From positions 604,170 through 668,169 of the forward strand of contig NZ_LT964679.1 of NCBI RefSeq assembly GCF_900240215.1: a stretch of DNA of 64,000 nt, given 5' to 3'. Below, in pieces: positions 23,703 through 33,165 of this stretch. This stretch comes from Raoultibacter timonensis (GTDB lineage Bacteria > Actinomycetota > Coriobacteriia > Coriobacteriales > Eggerthellaceae). Within the stretch, counting starts at the first letter, position 1. Each line of letters starts with the position of its first letter. A program made the position numbers and the translations under genes. Under the pieces are notes generated by a model that saw nothing but the letters and a program-made list of their open reading frames with translations, was not told the origin of the DNA and made no database searches.

Positions 23703-24179
23703 TCATACGATGTGCGGTCTAATATCGTCGATGATCCGCAGCGCCGATTGCTCGATCCGATCCGAAAGAGCGGGAAGGTCGCTGAAATCGGGGTCGTCGA
23801 CGAGTACCGTTTCGAGTACCGAATAGTGGGGCATGTCCTCGATGCCTTCGTTCCATTCGGTATCTTTGAGCAGGTTCCAGTATGCCTTCTGTGTTGCTTC
23901 ATTCTGTCCCATGAGCCACAGCTCGAAGCGCATGTTCCGGTGGTTCAGGATGATCCCGTAGCGGAGCTCTCTGCTCCGGAGGAAATCGTCGGAGAACGCA
24001 AAGTACGTATAGTCGAGGTAGCCGGGCGATACGTTTCTCACCGTGTAGCCGTCTATCCGCGAAAACTGCCTGCGCAGCGACATGACGAACCTGACGAGCG
24101 CCTTGTAGGCGATTTGCGTCTCGCCGGTCTGCAAGCGCTCCTGGTATATCGCTATGCACTCGCTGACGTTTTTCTTCAT
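23703..24179 (-). CDS. conserved hypothetical protein (DUF7000-like)
   Basis: The 158-aa soluble protein begins MKKNVSECIAIYQERLQTGE behind AAGGA. It contains aromatic-rich blocks YLDYTYFAFSDDFLRSRELRYGIILNHRNMRFELWLMG and AYWNLLKDTEWNEGIEDMPHYSVLE. It matches my memory of small proteins annotated DUF7000 in Firmicutes and actinobacteria, with no known activity. It converges with the methyltransferase and diverges from the DUF3810 gene. Confidence 0.65.
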   Translation of the reverse strand: MKKNVSECIAIYQERLQTGETQIAYKALVRFVMSLRRQFSRIDGYTVRNVSPGYLDYTYFAFSDDFLRSRELRYGIILNHRNMRFELWLMGQNEATQKAYWNLLKDTEWNEGIEDMPHYSVLETVLVDDPDFSDLPALSDRIEQSALRIIDDIRPHIV

Positions 24180-24390
24180 GGACGCATTCCTTTTCCGTGA
24201 TGCCGGTCGAAGCGGGCGCGCATTCGTCGCCACAGCGCAGCACGAGCGATGTGGAGCATCCGTCGCAGGCACGCATATCCGGAAGGTCTTTCCTATCATG
24301 TAAGTATACCGTACGGTCGACTTTTCGCGGACGCGGCGGGAGGCGGGCTATAATGGACGCCCAAGCGAAACCTACCACGCGGAGCGTGAT

Positions 24391-25560
24391 ATGAAGAAGT
24401 TCTTTCTCAAGCGGATGCTGTGCATCCCCCTCGGTATCGTCGCGCTCATCGCGACGTGGTACGCCCGTGCCAATCCCGATTGGACGGAGCAGGTGTTCAG
24501 CCGATCGGTGTATCCCGCCCTGTCTTCGGCGGTGGGCTTTCTTCCGTCGCTCGTGAGCTTTTCGGTGGCCGAGTGGGTTGCCGTGCTGTTCCTCCTGTTC
24601 TGCCTCGGCTATATCGTCTACTACGTCCGTAAGATCGTCAAAGGCGAAGGCGGGCGCAGCGTACCTTCGACGCAAGGCGAAGCGGCAAAAGCATCGAGCG
24701 GCGGACGCGGTATGATCGCCTATCGCGGCATCATGGGTGCGGTTGCGATATGCTGCGTGGTGTACTTCCTGTTCACGTTTTTGTGCGGGCTGAACTACTA
24801 CCGTTACACGTTCACCTCCTACACCGGCTATGATGTGGAGCAATCCGAGCAGGGGACGGAAGAGCGCCGTGACGAGCTCGTGCAGCTGTGCACGACGCTT
24901 GCGGACGGCATGGGCCAGGCGAGAGAAGAGCTGGGAAGCGATACCGACCCCTATACCGCCGATCCCGGAGATTTCGAGCGTTATGCGCGCGAATCGGTGT
25001 CGGCGATCGAGGAGCTCGCCGAGCAGTATCCCGTCTTGGACAGGCCGCTGTACTCGCCGCCGAAGCCGGTGCTTATGTCGGGGTTGCTGTCGGATATGGA
25101 CATAGGAGGCATATTCGTCCCGTTCACGATGGAATCGAACATCAACGTCGATGGGCCGTTCTTCACGATCCCCTCGACGATGGCCCATGAGCTTGCGCAT
25201 CAGTGCGGATTCATGCGCGAGGACGAAGCGAACTTCATAGCGTATCTGGCGTGCAGGGAATCAGACGACCCCCTGATGCGCTACAGCGGGTATCTGCTGG
25301 CGTTCGACCGATCCCTTGCCGCCCTGAGGAAGGTCGATCCCGAGGCGGCCTCGGCGATAAAGGCGAGCCTGCCCGAGGCGGTGCTGCGCGATATGGCGCA
25401 GCGCGAGCGGTTCTGGGCCGAGCACGAGGGAATCGTCTCCGACGTGTCCAACGCCGCCAACGACACCTACCTCAAAGCCAACAACCAGACCCATGGGGTG
25501 CAGAGCTACGGCAGGATGGTCGAGCTGCTGCTGGCAGAGCAGCGTGCTGCTGCCGAGTAG
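24391..25560 (+). CDS. DUF3810 membrane protein with HExxH motif
   Basis: The 389-aa protein has three N-terminal membrane helices (residues 8-25, 55-80 and 113-135). These are followed by an extracytoplasmic domain with TMAHELAHQCGF (His266-Glu-x-x-His270) and a downstream EDEANFIAYLAC that could supply the third zinc ligand. This is the pattern of a zinc-peptidase-like DUF3810 protein. The substrate is unknown. The start follows GGAG, with a TATAAT element about 40 bases upstream (24349-24354). Confidence 0.8.
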   Translation: MKKFFLKRMLCIPLGIVALIATWYARANPDWTEQVFSRSVYPALSSAVGFLPSLVSFSVAEWVAVLFLLFCLGYIVYYVRKIVKGEGGRSVPSTQGEAAKASSGGRGMIAYRGIMGAVAICCVVYFLFTFLCGLNYYRYTFTSYTGYDVEQSEQGTEERRDELVQLCTTLADGMGQAREELGSDTDPYTADPGDFERYARESVSAIEELAEQYPVLDRPLYSPPKPVLMSGLLSDMDIGGIFVPFTMESNINVDGPFFTIPSTMAHELAHQCGFMREDEANFIAYLACRESDDPLMRYSGYLLAFDRSLAALRKVDPEAASAIKASLPEAVLRDMAQRERFWAEHEGIVSDVSNAANDTYLKANNQTHGVQSYGRMVELLLAEQRAAAE

Positions 25561-25820
25561 CCCGCAGTGCGCGAACCCGCAGGTCGGATCAAGCCCTCAT
25601 CCCGCTTCACCGCTCTCGGGATAGGTGCCGTGCCACGCAGGCCGCGCTTCGCGCTGTCCGGCTGGCGGCGCAGCGAATGCTCGGTCGTGTGTGATACAAT
25701 CTTTCCCGTGAAAAGCCCGGGGACTTTCTCGTCTCTAATATGGAATATCTTCCATAAATATGAGCGCGCCACGGAGCTTTTCGAAAGCGCGGTACGCATC
25801 GTCGAATCGGGAGTAGCACT

Positions 25821-28800
25821 ATGGAACACCGAAGCCAGCGTCATCGAACCACCCGTTCTCTTTTCGTTTTCCTGCTCAGCTTGCATCTTGCGTTCTCTTT
25901 GATGCCGAGCGTCTCTTCGTCTGCGGCCGCCGAACCTGCGGGCGTATCGATGCTGTCGGACGCCCGCATTCAGGAAATGGTCACACGCGATCACGTCGAG
26001 GGCGAAGCGGTGGTTCTCGTCGACAACGTTACTGAACCTGCGGGCATATCGGCACGGTCGGTCGATCTTCTCGATTCCGCCGAAACACTCATGTCGGTAT
26101 CGGGGGCCGTGTACGCCGAAACCGTTGCGAACGGGCCGACGGCCTCTGACGACGCGGATGCCCTGTCGCTGATGAGCGACAGCGAAGCGTATCGGGATGG
26201 CGATGCGCTCTCGATCAAGCTGGTGGCCGGCGACGGCCTGTCAACCGAGGAGCTGCTCGACTTGTTGCGAGACGATCCCCGGGTGCTCATGGCTGAGCCC
26301 AATTACCGGTATTCCTACGACGATGAAGTCGGTTTCGGGGCGGTGGGTGCAAGCGGGATCGGGCAGTCCGAGATTTCCGCTTCATCGAATCCGACGGGCG
26401 CGATCGAGCCCTTGGCGCCTACGACGCCGCTCGACCTCACCGATTATCAGTGGGCGTACGAGAACGACGGTGCCACGCTTGCGGGCGAGGCCACCGAGAT
26501 CGGCTTCGATGTGAAACCTCCTTCTTGGGCCAGCGATCGGACCCATCCTATCGCAGATAACGCAAAAGGCACGATCGCCGTGATCGATACCGGCATAGAC
26601 TACACCCATCCCGACCTCAGCCCTGTCGTGCGCAGCGACATGCAAAGCTATATCGACCCGAATGGAGCATACGCCTCGAGCGGCGCCCACGGGTACAATA
26701 CAGGGTCCGATCAAAGCCCGGCAGACCCCATGGATACGTCTGGCCACGGGACGCACTGCGCGGGCATCATCGCCGGCGCGTGGAACGACTTCGGCATCAG
26801 CGGCATTGCGAACGGCGTTAAGCTCGTAGCCGTCAGAGCCGTAGACGTGACAAGCGGATCGATCATCGACGGATACGGCTATCTGGCGGCCGCCGTCGAA
26901 GGCGGCCTGAGCGATCTGGTGGCGATCAACAACTCTTGGGGATACCGCTATCCCTCGCAGATATTCTCGGTGGCGGTTACCGAGCTCGGCAAGCTCGGGG
27001 CCGTTTCCGTCGTCGCCTCGGGCAACGACGGCCACGACAATGATGCGATGGCCGAGCTGGCCTCGACGCTGCAATCGAACCCTTACGCCGTGGTCGTCGA
27101 TTCCTCGACGGCGAACGGAGCACTGTCGGTCTTCAGCAATTTCGGTGCGGCGACAACCGATATCGTGGCGCCCGGTTCGCGCATCCTCTCGACCGTGCCG
27201 ATGGCGCAGGCGAGCTATCATCCCGAAGCGGTGTCGAGCAGCTTCGTCTACGAAAGCTACGGATCGGCGTTCGCCACAGATGCGCACGCTGTGCTGTACG
27301 GAAGCGAAGAGGATGCGGTTGCCGCTGTGAATCCGATTGGCAGCCAGGATACTTCGGTGCATTACGACCCAAACGATGCGGGGAGTTCCTGGAAGATCGC
27401 GCCGGCGGAGATGGAGGCGCATGCGGGAGGCACGATCAGCGCAACGGCCTACATGGCAATCGAGGTGCCTGCGGCAGACCAGGCATCGGTCAACCGCTTC
27501 GGTCTGCATGCGTATGCCAACAAGACAACGACGATTCCCTATTTCGCGGCGAAGGTATCGCTGAAGGTGCGCGACAAGGGCACGTCTGCCGAGACGTGGC
27601 TCTCCTCGCAGGATGTGGTCAGCGCCGAGGGGAACAGCTGGGCCGGTCTCTCGGTCAGAATCGATGAGCTGCTCGGCGATACCTACGAGCTGGTGTGGGA
27701 AGGCGATCGGATGCTTGCGAAGATCGATTTCGGATTCGTCGACACCGCTGATCCCGCCTGCGCTCTCTACATCGATTCCGTCGGGGTTGCCGGCTATGCC
27801 TCCGACGTAGCCTATGATTACAAGGACGGCACTTCGATGGCGACGCCGGCGGTAACCGGCGCAGCGGGCGTGCTGGCGAAGAGCGAGGACGACTCGGGTA
27901 CTGCCGGAAAGCGGGCGAAGCTCCGCGCAGCCAGCCTGAAGGGGAGCACGGCCGCCCTCGACGGGAGGTTCGCCGATCTCTGCACGTCGGGAGGCTCGCT
28001 TGACCTTTCGGTCGATCCGAGCAACTACGCTCCCGTCATCAACTCCGCTTCGGTCGAGGACTCAGGCGGAACCGCCACGGTCACGCTCGAAGGATACTTC
28101 TTCGGATCAACGGCGGGAACGGTGAGCATCGGGGGAAGCCAGGCGGTGGTTCAGAGGTGGACCGACAACGAGATCACGGTGGCGTGGCCTGCGCAGCTGG
28201 CGAGTGGATCGCAGGTCGTACGGGTTGAGAAAGCCATAGGACGAGCCGGCCAGAAGACCTTCGTGTTCGAGATGGCCGATCCTTCCCCCGAGACCGCCCT
28301 GCTCGATATCCAGTACCGTTTGCCTTCGGCTGACGAAGGGTATCCCTCCGGTGCCCTCGTGCGAGCCCTGTGCGGCTTGCATGGAAGCATCTACTTTCTT
28401 GCCGAGGAGGATACGACGACCCAGACATCGAACATGTCTTTGTGGGCGTTCGACCCCAATGGGCAAACATGGAAGCGGTGTAGTGATCTTCCCGGAAACG
28501 TCTCGTTCTTCTTCAACGCGAACGAGCCGGGAAGGCGCTCCATGACGACTTACGATGGAAGGATCCTGGTCAGCGGCATGGGCGTGCGGGGTGATAGCAT
28601 CGAGCAGATAATCTGCGCCTACGATCCGCTGACGGACGGTTGGGAGCTGCTCGACGGCTCATCGGTTGCCCCGAGCGCCACTCTGGTCAACTGCGACGAG
28701 GAGCTGCTCTTCATCGGGGGATCGACGTTCAGCGAAAGTGCAGGAGGCTTCGTCGCCGAATCCGCCATCGTCGTTTACGATCCGGTGACGGGCGGTGTTT

Positions 28801-29702
28801 CGAAGGTGGGCGATCTTCCGCGGGCAACCGCGTCGGTCACGGCCGCAGTCAACGGCAGCACGGTGTATGCGACGAGTTCCGAAGCCTCGAACTCGCAGGC
28901 TTTGATGATGGCGAGGATAGCGAAAACCGACCAAGGGTATTCGGTCGACGACATCTCGTCGGTTCTCCCGGACGCCGACCCTGCGCGGGCGAACCACCGA
29001 TCCCTGACGGCAACGCGCGACGGACTCATGCTGACCGGCTTCAGCGCGGTCGGGCAGGGAGGCGCTCTTCTCGATCAAGACACCTACGATCTCGACGTTT
29101 CGCAGATCGATCAGGGCGCGAGGTTCGAGGACTTCGGCAAGCGCGCTTCTCGGGAGGCGCTCTTCTATCCCGCCTCCACAGCCTACGACGGCCGCTACTA
29201 CGTCGTGGGGGCATCGTATTACGAGGACGGGGGATACGCGTTGAGGGCGGAGGCTGTAAGCACTCGCGAGCAGCCCGGCGACCTATACGACATCACGTAT
29301 CATAATGTGGCGGACAGCGAGCACGGCAATGCTGTGCACTACTCGCCGACGAGCCTGCCGCTTTCGCTCGAGAGCGCAAACCGCGAAGGCGCGACTTTCG
29401 AGGGCTGGTATGCCGACGAGGCCTTCTCGGGCAGCACGCTGTCGTCGCTCGATGCGGGAACCGTCGGCTCTGTGGAGCTCTGGGCTCGATGGACCGGCGC
29501 AACGCCTGGCGAAGATCCGAACCCTGCTGACGTGCCCGATAACAAAACGCATACGCTGAGCAAAGTCGGCGATGACGGCATGGCGATGGTGTCCCTCGCT
29601 GCCCTTGCAGTAGCGGCATGCTTGTTGGCGCTTTATGCGGTGCGGCGCACGAGCGGAGCACCGAATGGGAAGCGGCGGGATCCCTCTGCGCCTCGATACT
29701 GA
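25821..29702 (+). CDS. surface-anchored S8 subtilisin-like protease with kelch and InlB-type domains
   Basis: The 1293-aa secreted protease has a signal peptide (residues 1-39), an inhibitor-like propeptide (about 40-180), and a subtilase domain with Asp256 (VIDTGIDYTHPD), His309 (GHGTHCAG) and Ser672 (GTSMATPAV). The 360-residue spacing of His to Ser is much longer than usual and holds an inserted beta-rich module (about 470-655). An IPT/TIG-like domain (about 736-820), a kelch-like propeller (about 830-1145), an InlB/Flg_new repeat (about 1156-1228) and one membrane helix with a basic tail follow. TLSKVGDDGM before the helix resembles a mutated LPxTG signal. Confidence 0.9.
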   Translation: MEHRSQRHRTTRSLFVFLLSLHLAFSLMPSVSSSAAAEPAGVSMLSDARIQEMVTRDHVEGEAVVLVDNVTEPAGISARSVDLLDSAETLMSVSGAVYAETVANGPTASDDADALSLMSDSEAYRDGDALSIKLVAGDGLSTEELLDLLRDDPRVLMAEPNYRYSYDDEVGFGAVGASGIGQSEISASSNPTGAIEPLAPTTPLDLTDYQWAYENDGATLAGEATEIGFDVKPPSWASDRTHPIADNAKGTIAVIDTGIDYTHPDLSPVVRSDMQSYIDPNGAYASSGAHGYNTGSDQSPADPMDTSGHGTHCAGIIAGAWNDFGISGIANGVKLVAVRAVDVTSGSIIDGYGYLAAAVEGGLSDLVAINNSWGYRYPSQIFSVAVTELGKLGAVSVVASGNDGHDNDAMAELASTLQSNPYAVVVDSSTANGALSVFSNFGAATTDIVAPGSRILSTVPMAQASYHPEAVSSSFVYESYGSAFATDAHAVLYGSEEDAVAAVNPIGSQDTSVHYDPNDAGSSWKIAPAEMEAHAGGTISATAYMAIEVPAADQASVNRFGLHAYANKTTTIPYFAAKVSLKVRDKGTSAETWLSSQDVVSAEGNSWAGLSVRIDELLGDTYELVWEGDRMLAKIDFGFVDTADPACALYIDSVGVAGYASDVAYDYKDGTSMATPAVTGAAGVLAKSEDDSGTAGKRAKLRAASLKGSTAALDGRFADLCTSGGSLDLSVDPSNYAPVINSASVEDSGGTATVTLEGYFFGSTAGTVSIGGSQAVVQRWTDNEITVAWPAQLASGSQVVRVEKAIGRAGQKTFVFEMADPSPETALLDIQYRLPSADEGYPSGALVRALCGLHGSIYFLAEEDTTTQTSNMSLWAFDPNGQTWKRCSDLPGNVSFFFNANEPGRRSMTTYDGRILVSGMGVRGDSIEQIICAYDPLTDGWELLDGSSVAPSATLVNCDEELLFIGGSTFSESAGGFVAESAIVVYDPVTGGVSKVGDLPRATASVTAAVNGSTVYATSSEASNSQALMMARIAKTDQGYSVDDISSVLPDADPARANHRSLTATRDGLMLTGFSAVGQGGALLDQDTYDLDVSQIDQGARFEDFGKRASREALFYPASTAYDGRYYVVGASYYEDGGYALRAEAVSTREQPGDLYDITYHNVADSEHGNAVHYSPTSLPLSLESANREGATFEGWYADEAFSGSTLSSLDAGTVGSVELWARWTGATPGEDPNPADVPDNKTHTLSKVGDDGMAMVSLAALAVAACLLALYAVRRTSGAPNGKRRDPSAPRY

Positions 29703-29820
29703 TCCTCGGATGCCCGTTATGCGGTGATCGACGTTCTTGGGAGTCTCTCAACTGCCGATCGGCTCGCCGTCTTGGGTAATCCGAAGTTTCGAGCCGATCG
29801 GGTCTTTCTGGTATCTAGTC

Positions 29821-29849
29821 AGGAAGGGGGCGCGCCACGCCCCCTTCCT
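29821..29849 (+). terminator. terminator of the subtilase gene
   Basis: AGGAAGGGGGCG (29821-29832) pairs with CGCCCCCTTCCT (29838-29849) over a 5-base loop, followed by TTTTTTG. It lies between convergent genes. Confidence 0.9.
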
Positions 29850-29893
29850 TTTTTGTTCATGATCGGCTTGCGCGGTGTCGATTCGCTTTGCTG

Positions 29894-31480
29894 TTAGACG
29901 GCCTCGTAGGCCCTGCTGCGCGCCTTCTTCTTGTTCGAATCGCCCTGCCGCCGGTCGTTGCGGGCTTTTTGGGCGCGCCCGTCGCCCCGGGCATCCTTGC
30001 TCGCGGTATTCCTCTTGCCTCGGCTCTTGAAGCCGCCGCTCTTATGGTCGGCGGGAGCTCCCGAACGTTTTCTCTTGGCGTTCCCGTCTGCCTTTTTGCC
30101 CGGCTTTTTCTGCATGGGCTTTCGCGCGGAAGACTCGATGTCTTTCAGCCGATCGAATTGCTCGTCTCCGCCCATCAGCATCTCGGCTAAGGCGACGGCA
30201 ACGTTTCTTTCGGAACCTTCGAACAAATCGTTTTCAAGAAGGCTGTCAACGAGCTTGCGCGCTGCTTTCCCCGGGTGGCGTCCTGCCGCCTGCCCCCCGA
30301 TGATTTCCTGGGCTGCGCGCGCTATGGCCTTGTCCATGATCTCGTTGCTGGTTGGGAGGTTCCGCTCTTCGATGGTGTGCCCCGTGTACTTCATGAGAGC
30401 ACGCAGCGTTGCCTGCTGCTTCCCGCTGCATACGAGCGTTTGGGATATGCCTCGTCTTCCTGCGCGGCCGGTGCGCCCGATGCGGTGCACGTAGTATTCG
30501 AAGCTCTGCGGCAGGTCGTAGTTGACGACCACGTCGATATCGTCAACGTCGATGCCGCGTGCGGCCACGTCGGTCGCGATGAGCGCATGCACTCGTCCGC
30601 TGCGAAAACCCTGCATTACCTGGCTGCGGGCGGCCTGCGTCATGTCGCCGTGGAGCCCGGATGCCTTGAAGCCCTGCTTGCGAAGCATCTCGGCCAATTC
30701 GTCGACCATCGACTTCGTGTTGCAGAACACGACGGACCGTTGCCCGTTCGCGTGCATGAGAAGGCTGAGGACGTCTTTTTTCTTAGCCTGTGCAACGCGG
30801 TAGTACGTCTGCTCGATATCGGCTTGGTTTTCCTTGCCGGCGAGCGTTTCGACGGTCAGCGGATCGGTGAGGAAGGTGTTTGAGATCTTCAGCAACGGAG
30901 CCGACATGGTTGCCGAGAACAGTACCGTTTGGCGTTCGTCGGGCGTTGCGGTCAAGATGGTCTCGATATCGTCGATGAAACCCATGTTGAGCATCTCGTC
31001 CGCTTCGTCCAAAACGACGGTTTGGATCCGATCCAGCTTAAGGGTCTTGCGGCGCATGTGATCCATGAGGCGTCCCGGTGTGCCGATAACGATGTTCGCG
31101 TGGCGCAGCTGCTTGATCTGATCGTTCATGGCGGATCCGCCGTACACGACAGCGAGCGACACGCCTTCTTTGTACTTCGAAAACTTTTTCATTTCGACGT
31201 ATATCTGCATGGCGAGCTCGCGGGTGGGCGATAGTACGAGTACCTGCGCGTGGTGCGAGGAACCGTCGACGCCTTCGATTGCGGGAATGGCGAAAGCACC
31301 CGTTTTGCCCGATCCGGTGCAGCTGCGTCCGATCAGATCGCGTCCCTCGAGAAGCAAGGGGATGGCGCTTGCCTGGATATTCGTGGGCTTGGTATAGCCG
31401 ATCTCGTCGATCGCTCTGATGACGTGCGGGGTAAGCGGCATATCGCTGAATGCCGCAGGGCGGTTCTGGTTATTGATCAT
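29894..31480 (-). CDS. DEAD-box ATP-dependent RNA helicase
   Basis: The 528-aa helicase unwinds structured RNA in ribosome assembly or decay. Motifs are in order: FSDMPL...Q motif, GSGKTGAFAIPA (I), PTRELAMQIYVEM (Ia), GTPGRLMDH (Ib), VLDEADEMLNMGF (II), FSATMS (III), VFCNTKSMVDELAEML (IV), ATDVAARGIDV (V) and YVHRIGRTGRAGR (VI). The C-terminal 90 residues are Lys/Arg-rich and probably bind RNA. It most resembles CshA/DeaD proteins. The start follows GAGGAG. The preceding intergenic region may be a long 5' leader, as is common for cold-induced helicases. Confidence 0.95.
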   Translation of the reverse strand: MINNQNRPAAFSDMPLTPHVIRAIDEIGYTKPTNIQASAIPLLLEGRDLIGRSCTGSGKTGAFAIPAIEGVDGSSHHAQVLVLSPTRELAMQIYVEMKKFSKYKEGVSLAVVYGGSAMNDQIKQLRHANIVIGTPGRLMDHMRRKTLKLDRIQTVVLDEADEMLNMGFIDDIETILTATPDERQTVLFSATMSAPLLKISNTFLTDPLTVETLAGKENQADIEQTYYRVAQAKKKDVLSLLMHANGQRSVVFCNTKSMVDELAEMLRKQGFKASGLHGDMTQAARSQVMQGFRSGRVHALIATDVAARGIDVDDIDVVVNYDLPQSFEYYVHRIGRTGRAGRRGISQTLVCSGKQQATLRALMKYTGHTIEERNLPTSNEIMDKAIARAAQEIIGGQAAGRHPGKAARKLVDSLLENDLFEGSERNVAVALAEMLMGGDEQFDRLKDIESSARKPMQKKPGKKADGNAKRKRSGAPADHKSGGFKSRGKRNTASKDARGDGRAQKARNDRRQGDSNKKKARSRAYEAV

Positions 31481-31890
31481 GTCTCCTCATTCGACGTACT
31501 GCGGTTAGTTGCGGGCTGTGTGCGGCGAACGCAGGTATCGCGGGTGCGATCCGCAGCGTCGTCGTTTCTGCGCGCAGCAAAATACCATCCACCCGTCAAA
31601 CAAAGAGATAACCTTATTTGCAAGGGAAGAGTCTTACACTACATGAATCATTGGGAAGATGGATCATGTGGATGGCCTCTAGCGTTCGTGTAGTATAGCG
31701 ATACGGCAAGCTCTTTGTGTCGGCAACGCAAAGAGAACCCAAGAAAACCGCTATTTCGTACAAATGCGGCGCTGGCTTCCTCCTGTTCCGTGCTCTCGTT
31801 GAGGCTTTTTCGTCCCGACCAAACCGCATGCTCTTTTCAGGCGGTATAATGGCGAGTGTTTCAATCGAGCAAGTGAATAGGGAGGACAGC
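31481..31890. other. intergenic region between helicase and DUF2510 gene
   Basis: No convincing gene is seen in these 410 bases. On the minus strand, TATACT at 31692-31697 could be the -10 of the helicase promoter, implying a leader of about 200 nt. On the plus strand, TATAAT at 31845-31850 lies 40 bases before the next gene. No clear -35 was found for either. Confidence 0.4.
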
Positions 31891-32346
31891 ATGGCAGGCA
31901 ACGAAGCAGGGTGGTATCCCGATCCGTCGGGAGACCCCTCGAAAATGAGGTTTTGGAACGGTGTGCAGTGGACCGACGACTGCACTACCGTGCAGCCCAG
32001 TCAACCGATCACTGCCCAGCCGGGTTCGTACGGCGCTCAGCCCGGCGGACAGTACGGGTACGGGCAGGGGCAAGCGCAGGGGTATTACCAGGGATCCGTA
32101 GTCCAGCCCGCCATGGATAGCAACGACCAGACGTTGAGGATGGTCGCGTTCGTTTTCTGCATTCTGTCTACGGTATCGCTGGGTTGGGCGATTATCCCGC
32201 TCGCATGGATGATACCGATGAGCGTGCATTGTTGGGGAATCTACAAGGGCACCAAGGCCAACACGGCGGCGTTCGGCGTCTGCACGCTGATATTCGTCAA
32301 CCTCGTTGCCGGCATCCTGCTGCTCGTATCCAAAAAAGACGCGTAG
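31891..32346 (+). CDS. DUF2510 membrane protein
   Basis: The 151-aa protein begins with a short DUF2510 module (GWYPDPSGDPSKMRFWNGVQWTDD). This is the WYPDP...RYWDG.W motif typical of actinobacterial membrane proteins. A Gly/Gln/Tyr-rich linker (residues 45-75) and two or three membrane helices (about 83-110, 125-147) follow. The function is unknown; such proteins may be envelope-associated sensors or scaffolds. The start at 31891 has GGGAGGA. Confidence 0.85.
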   Translation: MAGNEAGWYPDPSGDPSKMRFWNGVQWTDDCTTVQPSQPITAQPGSYGAQPGGQYGYGQGQAQGYYQGSVVQPAMDSNDQTLRMVAFVFCILSTVSLGWAIIPLAWMIPMSVHCWGIYKGTKANTAAFGVCTLIFVNLVAGILLLVSKKDA

Positions 32347-32455
32347 GCAGCGCCCGCCCGCGGTTGGTGTCGGCAAAAGACCACTTTTCAATGCGTTTCG
32401 TTTCGTGTATCATGCATAAGGTTGCTTGATGGGTTCGATGGAACCCGTGCAATAT

Positions 32456-32529
32456 GCGGGTGTGGTTCAATGGTAGAACTCCAGCCTTCCAAGCTGATAA
32501 CGCGGGTTCGATTCCCGTCACCCGCTCCA
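32456..32529 (+). tRNA. tRNA-Gly(UCC)
   Basis: A 74-base tRNA with encoded CCA. The acceptor GCGGGTG pairs with CACCCGC. The anticodon loop CTTCCAA has anticodon TCC. The T-arm is CGGGTTCGATTCCCG. The outermost anticodon-stem pair is a C-A mismatch. Confidence 0.96.
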
Positions 32530-32539
32530 TTGAGAGCGC

Positions 32540-32565
32540 AGGCCAGAGCTACAAAGCTCTGGCCT
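32540..32565 (+). terminator. terminator of tRNA-Gly
   Basis: AGGCCAGAGCT (32540-32550) and its complement at 32555-32565 form an 11-bp stem with a four-base loop, followed by TTTTG. Confidence 0.92.
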
Positions 32566-32628
32566 TTTTGCTTTTCTGGGCGTCGGTGCATGACTGCGCT
32601 GCAGAGTTGCGGGGGTTTGGATTCGACG

Positions 32629-32669
32629 GCGAAAAGGAAAGCCCGCATTGTGCGGGCTTTCCTTTTCGC
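32629..32669. terminator. long hairpin terminator serving the glutaredoxin-like gene
   Basis: A perfect 19-bp stem (32629-32647 with 32651-32669) with a 3-base loop lies 37 bases beyond the glutaredoxin-like stop, read from the minus strand. The AAAAGGAAAG/CTTTCCTTTT arms give T-rich ends in both directions. Confidence 0.8.
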
Positions 32670-32706
32670 AACACCTCTCGGATCGATCTCGGCTCTTGCC
32701 GTCCGA

Positions 32707-32949
32707 TCAGCTGACCTGTGTTGCCAGATAGGCGATGATGTCGTCCGACTCGTACATCGCCTTGCCGCCGACAACGAGGCAGGGGACTTGCTTCTTGCCG
32801 CCGACGCACACCAGATCGTTTTGAATGCCGGGCTGAGTGGTGTCGCGCATATCGAGCGTGATGCCCTTCTCATCCATAAAGCGGAGTACTTTCTGGCAGA
32901 ACGGGCAGGTTTTCTTATAGTAAAGTGTATGGTCTTTCAAATACGACAC
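32707..32949 (-). CDS. glutaredoxin-like thiol protein
   Basis: The 80-aa protein has a thioredoxin fold with the redox motif CPFC (Cys15, Cys18), the cis-Pro strand KKQVPCLVVGGKAMYESDDIIAYLA, and the length of a glutaredoxin or GST N-terminal domain. It probably reduces disulfides or mixed disulfides in the cytosol. The GTG at 32949 follows AAGGGAG with ideal spacing and is preferred over an ATG 11 codons upstream that lacks a site. It stands alone. Confidence 0.85.
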   Translation of the reverse strand: MSYLKDHTLYYKKTCPFCQKVLRFMDEKGITLDMRDTTQPGIQNDLVCVGGKKQVPCLVVGGKAMYESDDIIAYLATQVS

Positions 32950-33165
32950 AGGCGCTCCCTTCGTTCCATCCTTGCATGCCAACCGCAGAAACGGGACAAT
33001 TCACTTTATCTTACTAAAGAGATGAGGTAACGGGGGGATGCGGAGTCTCTTGTTGCCGAGCGGTTGCTTTCCTTACGGGGGGTATTCGCGGATACTCGAA
33101 CCCAACGGAGCGTTTGTTGCGCGAACGTTGGGCGGACTATAGCATGCCTTCCGGAGGTGCATACG

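Noticed and set aside
31614..31985. 123-codon minus-strand frame overlapping the DUF2510 gene start
   Set aside because: It overlaps a gene with a strong ribosome site and recognisable domain; its own product has no recognisable features.
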